From: Pseudoalteromonas rubra
GTDB lineage: Bacteria > Pseudomonadota > Gammaproteobacteria > Enterobacterales > Alteromonadaceae
DNA: 64,000 bases
Assembly (NCBI RefSeq): GCF_005886805.2
Contig: NZ_CP045430.1
Coordinates: 620,001 to 684,000, forward strand
Direction of reading: 5' to 3'
Each line of letters opens with the position of its first letter. Position 1 is the stretch's first letter. A program made the translations under genes and the position numbers. The notes under the pieces are model-generated. The model ran no database searches. It was not told the origin of the DNA and was given only the letters and a program-made list of their open reading frames with translations. Positions 57,249 to 64,000 of this stretch are shown piece by piece.

Positions 57249-57700
57249 TTTTTCACCCTCGTTTTTTATTATAAAAATTATTAATGTTATTTAAATCGTC
57301 ACTCTTTTAAAAGGAAACACATTTACAGCGAACTAGACTAAGTATCGGGATTAGCAAAACACGTAAAAGAGCGAGATAGCTTGATACCGCTGGAGCGTCC
57401 ATATATGTTTTCCAAAATTCATGCCCATTGCACAGCCTTTCCCGCACAGTAATACCCGGAGGACACACCGGGTATAAAGTGGTAGTGCTTAGTGTCTAAT
57501 AAGCTAACCTGCCTCTTCCTTGCCATTGGCATAATCCGTCAGCCTCAAAACATTGAGCATTATCTAAAGGTAGACGGCGTACATCCTGTACGCCATTGTA
57601 AGATGGGTATCTACTCAAATTTTATACACTGCCTTTTATGGACTTAGTGTATTCTGTTTAACTCATCCATTGAGCAACAGTTGTTACCTCCTTTGTAACT
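57249..57700. other. region with repeat copy B and two perfect hairpins
   Basis: About 450 bp. Contents: repeat copy B (57321-57421); ATACCCGG (57452-57459) paired with CCGGGTAT (57468-57475); GGCGTAC (57576-57582) paired with GTACGCC (57588-57594). Neither hairpin has a U-tract on the minus strand, so it is uncertain which one, if either, ends the RHS2 transcript. No open frame is credible. Confidence 0.45.
57321..57421 (+). repeat. degenerate repeat, copy B
   Basis: This copy shares ATTTACAG, ATCGGGATTAGCAAAACA, AAAGAGCGAGATAGCTT and GAGCGTCCATATATG in the same order and orientation as copy A (56662-56790). Confidence 0.6.
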
Positions 57701-57988
57701 TTATCTATCGTTTAAGATGCGAAATAGCTCTGTTCTCAACTCATCTAACTTTTGGTTTTCCTTTATCATAGGCTGACCTTGCTCATATAAAACAAGGTCG
57801 CTAAAAGATCCCATTCCGCCATATACTCTCAGAATTTCACTGCGAAGAGTTTCTAAGTTCTCCGCATTGGTGGAATCTAATTTTTGCCTAAAGTTATTGA
57901 ATGAACCGACCCAGTTTGTTTCGCCAACTGAGACAAGGAGCTCAATAATTTTTTCAATTTCCGAAATTAACAAAGTTACATTCTTCAT
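57701..57988 (-). CDS. candidate immunity protein for RHS2
   Basis: This 95-aa acidic cytosolic protein has no signal peptide and is mostly helical. It has the segment YGGMGSFSDLVLYEQG, a sequence I associate with small immunity-type proteins encoded after RHS or CDI toxins. Its ATG (57988) is 8 bp after the RHS2 stop, with AGGA as ribosome site. The toxin C-terminal domain looks like a TreTu ADP-ribosyltransferase, so this should be the TriTu-like partner that protects the producer. It would act in the cytoplasm, as the toxin does. Confidence 0.8.
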   Translation of the reverse strand: MKNVTLLISEIEKIIELLVSVGETNWVGSFNNFRQKLDSTNAENLETLRSEILRVYGGMGSFSDLVLYEQGQPMIKENQKLDELRTELFRILNDR

Positions 57989-57996
57989 ATATATTC

Positions 57997-60900
57997 CTAT
58001 TTTAGAGGCGAGCTACCTAAAACCTTAACACCTTTAAGCAACCAAGGTGTCTCAACTACTATCTGTTGAGTACCACCGACAAAGTGTCCACCTTGAGAGC
58101 CAACACGGCCAGTATGAATTGTCGTTCCAGCGGGAATTCGAACTTTAAAAACGGTGTCGATCGGAGACTTTGCACCGCCGGGCCACACAGGTAATACTGC
58201 TTTATCAATTCTTGTTTGAATCTCGCTTATGGGCTTATCTTTTGAAAAAAACTGCCCCAGTGGCCTATCTCCTGTACCGGCTCGGTACAATACCATATCT
58301 TTATCTAGCACCCTTGAAGTATATCTTCCACCAGCAAAGGTTCCTGCAAGATCATCAGATAAACGAGCTATGCTGTTTGTAACAACCCTCGCTTGCTTAA
58401 ATATACGGCTGGATTGATAAACGCGATACAGCCATGCAGGGGTGCCTACCGCGGGCGCAAAAGAAACTGCAAAACCAACAACCTCGATGCGTTCCATGGT
58501 GAGCTCTTCGCCTGTAACTTTGCCAGCGAGCATCGCTTCAGCATCCCGCCTGCCCATATTAGTGTTCCCAAGTGCCAGACTCGCTGTCAGCTCTTTAGTA
58601 TTTAGCTCTCTATCAGCTCGGATTTCAGCGGCTTCTTCAGCAAAATAATCTGACAACCCTTCAAGCCCATACTCATCGGCCAGTTCAGATTGATAATCAG
58701 CCCATTCATCCGCCTCATGACCCAAGCCAGTGCTACTTAGCAAGGCATTTACTCCAAAGCTCTTGATAGCTCCCTTTAAAAAGCCACCGGCAAAATTTGC
58801 CATTGCAGTTCCGCCACCATCAATGGCCTGAACCACACCTACCACAAACTGCACTGTGCTGTAGAACTCATACGCAGTAATTGCAGTAGTAATAGCAGCT
58901 GCCAAGGTACCAGTAATGAAACCGTTCAAGATTGCGTGTTTTAGCAGGCCAACACCTAAGGTAACAAAGATGTAACCACTGGGGTCTGTCTTATTCAGCG
59001 GGTTATTCACCACATACGAATAGCGGTTAAAGTTTTGAATGTTTTGTGGTGCCTGCACCATGGGGTCTGCTTGTAAGAAACGTCCCAGAATAGGGTCATA
59101 AACACGCCCGCCCATGTGCACCAGACCCACCTCATCCATCTGCTCATGACCCGTGTAACCACGTAGTGTCAGCTTACTGGTGAACTTATTCTGGTCACTG
59201 AAGTCTCTCGCCCAGGTGGTCGCGTTTCGCCGTGCACCAAACACATCAAAGCTCATCACCTGCTCTTTCTTACCACTGGCATCCGCAATCACATGCGTTG
59301 AACCCAGATGGTCGTCCAGCATAAAGCGTGTCGTCGCCTGATTGTTCACTGTGGTAATAAGTACTTTGCCCGCGATGTAGCGCTTGCTCACCCAGGTGCT
59401 CTGGCCGCCATATCGGATGAACTCCACATTACCTACATAGCGGGTTTCCTGCGCGATTGGAATAAAGGTGCTGATATCCCCGTTGAGGATAGGCAACAGC
59501 AAACCTTTTTCACCACCAAATTCAGTACGCTTATAACGCTTACCATAACCTGAGTAGGCAAACTCCATCCAGTAGCTGTCTTTTTTGATGTAAACCGGCT
59601 TGTGGAAGGTGTTGTATACCAGCTCTCGGGCATTGTCCTTCACCATGTTACCTGCCGCATCGTACTGGTAGGTATTGGCTCTGTCACCCGTGACTTTCGT
59701 CACCGCATGGGGGCGGCTCGACTGATAATGATAATGGCCCACACCTGTTTTATAGGTGATGTTACCCAGCTCATTATAGCTGATTGTGGTGCTCGGCCCC
59801 CCTGATATCGCACTGCTGGTAACCCGGTTCAGGCTGTCATACCCGAACGTTTCTTTCTTACCAATCGTATGGTCCTGACGATAATTCAGGTTACCCAGAT
59901 TACTCCAGTTATAGGCCCAGTTCTGTAACGTGCCACTGCCCGTTGACTTCAGACTGGTCAGCAAACCCGTTTCCTGATCGAACACCTTAGTCCGGGTAAT
60001 GCGACTACCCAGTTTCTCTGTGGTGATGTTACCAAAGGCATCCGCCGCCGAGGCCTGCCAGACGACACTGTTCGTCTGCAAGTCTTTGAGGGAGCTCATG
60101 TGCTTGTGCGCATTGTAGTGATAAGTCACTGACTTGCCCGACGCATCTGTCTCTTTATATAACTGACCGGCATTATTATAATGCTTAACTTCTTTATAAG
60201 TAGTGCCGTCAATCACCGTATGCTTTTCGCGGCTACGACCAAAACTGTCGTAGTAAACACGCTCGGTAAATCCTGTGACCCTGTCGGTCGTCACAGCAAT
60301 CATCCCCTTGGCATACGCACCACTGTCATAGGTATTCACCACATGATGCTCAAGCTTCGTGCCACCGCGCTTGCGCTGTACTTCTGTGTTTCGGCCCAGT
60401 ACATCGTATTGATACGTGATCACATTGCCATTGCTGTCTGACTCTCGGGTTACCTGATGATAGGCATTATAGCTGTAATTGGTGGTGCCCTTGTCAGAGT
60501 CGATTATACGGGTTTTATTGCCGTATTTATCAAAGCTGACCTGGATCTTATTGCCCTTAGGGCCAGTCAGCAGGCGTGACTTACCATTTTCATCATACTC
60601 ATAGTATGCCGATTTACTGTTTGCATCTGTGACCTTGACCAGCAGGCCTATCGCATTTGTCAGCTGGGTATTTTTACGATTAGACGGGTTAACCGTGGTC
60701 ACACTCTCGCCGTTGTACTCGGTTTTCCAGATAGAGCCATCTGCCTTAGTTATCTGTACAACCCGATTCTGCTTATCGTATTTGTACACATTCCAAAGTG
60801 GCGTGCCACCGTGGAAGTAAGGCATGGACTCTTTATACTTGCGACCCTTGGTGTCATACAAATAATCAACGTTGATGAATGTACCACTCAGGGACATACC

Positions 60901-63900
60901 AGACTCACGCAACACACGACCATACTTATCAAAGTACTGTCGGCTGGTAGGCCCGCTCTCAGACACACTTTCCTCGTAATACGCCGCACCGCTCACACAG
61001 CCATTACTACTGGTACACCAGTATTTACTCTCGCTGCTGCTCAGTGCCTTAACGCCAGTCTTGCTTGTATTGTCAGCCGGAGTTGAAGTTTCTCCCGTCA
61101 GACGGCCCAGTTTATCGTAGGTGTAGTAAGTCCGCTGACCATTGGCAGTCTGGGTATAGGACTTACGACCCAGGCTGTCATAACCTATGGAACTGCGATG
61201 CCCGAGGCTATTTTTCTCACCCGTGACCAAACGGTAGGTGCTGTCATAATAGGTTTCCAGCGTCTTGGTAGGTAAGCCTGACTTAGAAACCGTTTCTTTA
61301 GTGATCAGGCCATAACTGTTCAGGGTATAGCTCTTCACCACACCGTTATCTGCGGTTGACTTAATCAGGCGCCCTTTGCTGTCATAGGCAAAGGTTGAGG
61401 TATGGGTGTTCTGATAGTTCCCTTTATTTGTGCCATTCAAACGGTTCAGATAACGCTTGGTCTCCACCGTTTTAGTAACACGCCCACCGTAATTGCTGTA
61501 GCTGTAAGTATTTCTTGTGTCTGTCTTTGCATAGCCATTTTTCGAATCAACTATGCTGCTTTGCGTTAACGGATTACCGTAACTGTCCACCGTAACATTT
61601 TTAGTTGTGGTCGCTATCAGCGTCAGACTGCTGACATCTGTATTATAGGTTTTAGTAACCGTTCTGGACGGGTAGACAATATAGGGTTTGGTGCTATTGG
61701 CAGTAACAAAACTCGTTGCCTGCTTACGACCAAAAGTCGACGTCATATCTGATTTCAGACGCCAGATACTGGTATTCACCGACGCCGTAGACAGCGTTGC
61801 AAACTGTGCACTGCTTACCTGTACAGGCGATGCCTGTATCCCAGCAGCAGAAATGCCTTCTGCCGCACTGAAAGTCCTGGCTGAGGCAGCCAGAGTATCT
61901 ATTGGTGCAAACTTTGGTGCTTCGCAACGCTCACCAGGTTGCCAGGAGCAGTTACAGCTTTCCGGAAATACTTCACAAGGATCTAAGTCACCACCGCCAC
62001 CGGAGCCGCCACCCGACCCTCCGCCGGAGCCACCACCTGAGCCGCCACCGGTGGACGTGTCGCTGCCATAACGTACATAGGTCTGAACCCGCTCCGGGCT
62101 GCCCCGGTAATCGCCATCCTGACGATAGGTTGTAACAACCTTAGTCCCGCCATTGACCGCTTCCATTTCTATCTGACGAAAACCCAGCATACCACGACCC
62201 ACCTGGGCCTTCGCACCGTGATACTTGTACTTAATGGTTTCGCCTTTTGTTTCCAGAATGCTCACCACACGGGCGCCGGACTTCACATCCGTAACGCGGC
62301 CATTGCCCCAGCTCTTGGTGCGGGCATCATTATGTGGTGTGTAAATATTGCGGTTGTTCAGCGTCGAATACGACACCGTCGTATACGCACCAAATCCGTC
62401 TCGTACCGACGAGATCAGGTTGGTCGGTGCATCCGAGTTCTGATATAAGCCCATACGACCCTGGAATACCAGTTTGTCTGCGCTGCCATCACCCGTGACG
62501 TCCATATAAGTCGTGAAGTCATAGTTCGACCCATTAGAAGTCATTTTGCGGTACGTAAAGTTCGTGCCGTTATAAAAGTAAAAATGATCTCCGTGATCTT
62601 CCCGGTATACCTCTGGGATCCCATCACCATTGATATCAAACACCTTCAGGCTTGGCTTGTCGTAGTTAAATAACTTGATCCCGCCCGCAAGCCCTGTACC
62701 GGTATTGATCCGCGCATACCAGTCATTGTTACTGTTGCGGTACAGAATATCTGCCAGACCATCGCCATTCAGTTCAACCGCCTGAATGTCTTTGTATGCA
62801 CCAGTACTACCCAAAGAGTAAAGTTCTTCGAAGGTGTCATTGCCCTTTGAGACCAGAATTTTCCAGTAAGTTACATGTGAATAGCCCTGTGTGGTAATGG
62901 GACCTGATACCCGGCTAAGTTGCTGTGCCTGCTCCGCCTGGAGTGCTACCATGGCGGCTGGCCCACCTACCATATTCACCGAATTCAGCTGGCTCAGTTC
63001 TACTGGTTTAATAGGTGCTGACTCATTGTTTAGTGGGATTGAACCGCCACCAAGGCGCTCTACCTGACCACCAAATTTATCGCCCAGATTAGCCGTGCGG
63101 GAGACTAAGTGTTGTGTGCTGGCTGAAAAAGGTTCTATTGGTTGAACCCCTACCGGGTCTTCACACCTGCCTTCAAAGTCGCAGTCGCCGCCACCGCCAC
63201 CGCCACCGCCACCGCCGCTGGTATAGGTGCTCACACGTACTTGCGCCAGGAAGTCGGCACGACCATCACCATTAAAGTCCATCGCCTGGAAGGTGTTGTC
63301 TTCTTTATCGTACGACAACATAGTTGCCGTTGAGCCACTCGGTGCCGACAGGTTAAACTTCAGCGCTTTTGCCTGCCCACTGGCCAGACCCGTTTTAATG
63401 CCTTTCTGATAAGACAGCTTGTTGCCCACAAAATGCAATAGCTCAGGGTAACCATCTGCGTCTATGTCTAAAAAGCGCGTATTGTCATCTGAGCTCGGCT
63501 TACTAATCCCGCTCAGTTGGGTAGTGGTGAAATTCATTGCTGAAGTATGACGCATCAGTTGCCAGTACTGGCTGCTGCCCTTCATATACAGGATGTCGTC
63601 TTTACCATCCTTATCATAGTCAATGACTTTCCAGGTTTTACGGAAGGTTTTCGTAGCAATATCATGAAAACGACGCTCATCGCCAAAGCCACTGCCCGTA
63701 TTCGGGATCATATATAAATGATCTGACGAGCTGCCCCGGTCGTTACGCACAAACGCGATGTCAGTCAGACCATCCCCGTTGAAATCCATAAACTGGTGCG
63801 CTTTATAGCGGCTGTTTCTGGAGTAGTCACGACCAATGTCTGACCCCAGGCGAATGCTACCGCGCGTCTTCCAGTTAAATACCGTCGGCGACAAACAGCT

Positions 63901-64000
63901 GTTGTCCGACGAGCAGGCCTGCACTTTTTGCAGCGCACTTTGTGTAACGCCGGTGCCGATATAGCGGTACGTCAGCTTATACTTACGCAGCAGGTTCCCT
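57997..64000 (-). CDS. SpvB/FG-GAP/RHS toxin with TreTu-like ADP-ribosyltransferase tip (RHS2, partial)
   Basis: The frame is open to the edge of the window, so the N-terminus is missing and at least 2,000 aa are seen. Residues before 63924 continue in frame (RYIGTGVTQSALQKVQACS), so GTG 63924 is not the start. Visible parts in order: an SpvB-type segment (CLSPTVFNW), FG-GAP repeats (DFNGDGLTDIAF and several more), two Gly-rich linkers (63187-63216 and about 61989-62053), long YD/RHS repeats, then the RHS core (GRFLQADP, DPSGY). A 330-aa end region follows. Its last 115 aa have MVLYRAGTGDRPLGQFFS, VLPVWPGGAKSP, FKVRIPAGTTIHTG and QGGHFVGGTQQIVVETPW, the pattern of the TreTu domain that modifies EF-Tu. 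The Arg of YRAG and Ser of FFS fit the R-S-E scheme. Paired with the immunity gene 8 bp downstream. Confidence 0.93.
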   Translation of the reverse strand, partial: GNLLRKYKLTYRYIGTGVTQSALQKVQACSSDNSCLSPTVFNWKTRGSIRLGSDIGRDYSRNSRYKAHQFMDFNGDGLTDIAFVRNDRGSSSDHLYMIPNTGSGFGDERRFHDIATKTFRKTWKVIDYDKDGKDDILYMKGSSQYWQLMRHTSAMNFTTTQLSGISKPSSDDNTRFLDIDADGYPELLHFVGNKLSYQKGIKTGLASGQAKALKFNLSAPSGSTATMLSYDKEDNTFQAMDFNGDGRADFLAQVRVSTYTSGGGGGGGGGGDCDFEGRCEDPVGVQPIEPFSASTQHLVSRTANLGDKFGGQVERLGGGSIPLNNESAPIKPVELSQLNSVNMVGGPAAMVALQAEQAQQLSRVSGPITTQGYSHVTYWKILVSKGNDTFEELYSLGSTGAYKDIQAVELNGDGLADILYRNSNNDWYARINTGTGLAGGIKLFNYDKPSLKVFDINGDGIPEVYREDHGDHFYFYNGTNFTYRKMTSNGSNYDFTTYMDVTGDGSADKLVFQGRMGLYQNSDAPTNLISSVRDGFGAYTTVSYSTLNNRNIYTPHNDARTKSWGNGRVTDVKSGARVVSILETKGETIKYKYHGAKAQVGRGMLGFRQIEMEAVNGGTKVVTTYRQDGDYRGSPERVQTYVRYGSDTSTGGGSGGGSGGGSGGGSGGGGDLDPCEVFPESCNCSWQPGERCEAPKFAPIDTLAASARTFSAAEGISAAGIQASPVQVSSAQFATLSTASVNTSIWRLKSDMTSTFGRKQATSFVTANSTKPYIVYPSRTVTKTYNTDVSSLTLIATTTKNVTVDSYGNPLTQSSIVDSKNGYAKTDTRNTYSYSNYGGRVTKTVETKRYLNRLNGTNKGNYQNTHTSTFAYDSKGRLIKSTADNGVVKSYTLNSYGLITKETVSKSGLPTKTLETYYDSTYRLVTGEKNSLGHRSSIGYDSLGRKSYTQTANGQRTYYTYDKLGRLTGETSTPADNTSKTGVKALSSSESKYWCTSSNGCVSGAAYYEESVSESGPTSRQYFDKYGRVLRESGMSLSGTFINVDYLYDTKGRKYKESMPYFHGGTPLWNVYKYDKQNRVVQITKADGSIWKTEYNGESVTTVNPSNRKNTQLTNAIGLLVKVTDANSKSAYYEYDENGKSRLLTGPKGNKIQVSFDKYGNKTRIIDSDKGTTNYSYNAYHQVTRESDSNGNVITYQYDVLGRNTEVQRKRGGTKLEHHVVNTYDSGAYAKGMIAVTTDRVTGFTERVYYDSFGRSREKHTVIDGTTYKEVKHYNNAGQLYKETDASGKSVTYHYNAHKHMSSLKDLQTNSVVWQASAADAFGNITTEKLGSRITRTKVFDQETGLLTSLKSTGSGTLQNWAYNWSNLGNLNYRQDHTIGKKETFGYDSLNRVTSSAISGGPSTTISYNELGNITYKTGVGHYHYQSSRPHAVTKVTGDRANTYQYDAAGNMVKDNARELVYNTFHKPVYIKKDSYWMEFAYSGYGKRYKRTEFGGEKGLLLPILNGDISTFIPIAQETRYVGNVEFIRYGGQSTWVSKRYIAGKVLITTVNNQATTRFMLDDHLGSTHVIADASGKKEQVMSFDVFGARRNATTWARDFSDQNKFTSKLTLRGYTGHEQMDEVGLVHMGGRVYDPILGRFLQADPMVQAPQNIQNFNRYSYVVNNPLNKTDPSGYIFVTLGVGLLKHAILNGFITGTLAAAITTAITAYEFYSTVQFVVGVVQAIDGGGTAMANFAGGFLKGAIKSFGVNALLSSTGLGHEADEWADYQSELADEYGLEGLSDYFAEEAAEIRADRELNTKELTASLALGNTNMGRRDAEAMLAGKVTGEELTMERIEVVGFAVSFAPAVGTPAWLYRVYQSSRIFKQARVVTNSIARLSDDLAGTFAGGRYTSRVLDKDMVLYRAGTGDRPLGQFFSKDKPISEIQTRIDKAVLPVWPGGAKSPIDTVFKVRIPAGTTIHTGRVGSQGGHFVGGTQQIVVETPWLLKGVKVLGSSPLK
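61989..62053 (-). repeat. Gly-Ser linker coding repeat in RHS2
   Basis: GGA/GGT/GGC and TCC/AGC codons encode five GGGS-like units in a row, followed by an aspartate and a CEVFPESCNC segment. The tract lies between the FG-GAP part and the start of the RHS repeats. Repeated GC-rich codons make length changes by slippage likely. Confidence 0.85.
63187..63216 (-). repeat. ten-glycine tract in RHS2
   Basis: Ten consecutive Gly codons (mostly GGC and GGT alternating) separate two FG-GAP segments, followed by DCDFEGRCEDP. It is a second flexible and slippage-prone linker in the same protein. Confidence 0.9.

Noticed and set aside
61989..62053. Possible CRISPR-like array of short repeats
   Set aside because: The repeats are in-frame Gly/Ser codons inside RHS2 with no spacers.
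63924..63924. RHS2 start codon at GTG 63924
   Set aside because: The frame stays open to the window edge, and upstream codons give RHS-family sequence, so the true start lies outside.

Overview
The window looks like chromosome of a marine gammaproteobacterium, most probably Pseudoalteromonas. This rests on an alpha-amylase precursor whose length (669 aa) and catalytic and chloride-site numbering match the Pseudoalteromonas haloplanktis AHA enzyme, on the GlyGly-CTERM protease, on the DUF2999-like protein, and on the general gene content. No rRNA, tRNA, CRISPR array or intact insertion sequence was recognised.

Left end (1-9,100): a Sec-exported SpvB/FG-GAP/RHS polymorphic-toxin-type giant (RHS1, about 2,434 aa, minus strand), a small exported protein 17 bp downstream, a terminator, then a separate small membrane protein. 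9,100-16,200: alpha-amylase with a candidate ATACGTAT-core operator, an XRE regulator, a DUF418-like membrane protein, and a bufferin-type locus (duplicated Cys-rich lipoprotein precursor, MNIO/DUF692 enzyme, DUF2063 partner, small anchored protein). 16,200-21,200 (minus): reprolysin-like GlyGly-CTERM protease, lipoprotein, OmpR-type regulator and sensor kinase, overlapping or abutting. 21,400-30,500: a DesK/DesR-like two-component system with a divergent membrane protein and a palindromic candidate operator, then exported proteins, a periplasmic binding protein, two TPR proteins, a SnoaL-like protein and ferredoxin-NADP reductase.

30,700-35,300: nucleoside salvage module, deoB-deoD facing udk-nupC across a region with two identical GGACATAAGTCC palindromes, followed by a 210-bp MITE-like element with inverted ends. 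35,300-38,600: GH25 lysozyme-like protein coupled to a membrane protein, a DUF2999-like protein, and an RsmB-type rRNA methyltransferase. 38,860-45,050: an orphan double-glycine peptide resembling a RiPP precursor, a lipoprotein, a small exported protein, a TonB-dependent receptor and a BASS-family transporter.

45,670-56,412 is the most unusual part: two small paralogous proteins followed by a 3,240-aa protein without signal peptide or recognisable domain, all co-oriented. 56,400-64,000: a small exported protein paralogous to the one at 40,780, flanked by two degenerate copies of one sequence, then an RHS2 locus whose product ends in a TreTu-like ADP-ribosyltransferase domain with a 95-aa candidate immunity protein. 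RHS2 runs off the right edge of the window.

All functional calls come from reading motifs by eye. No database search or structure prediction was run.
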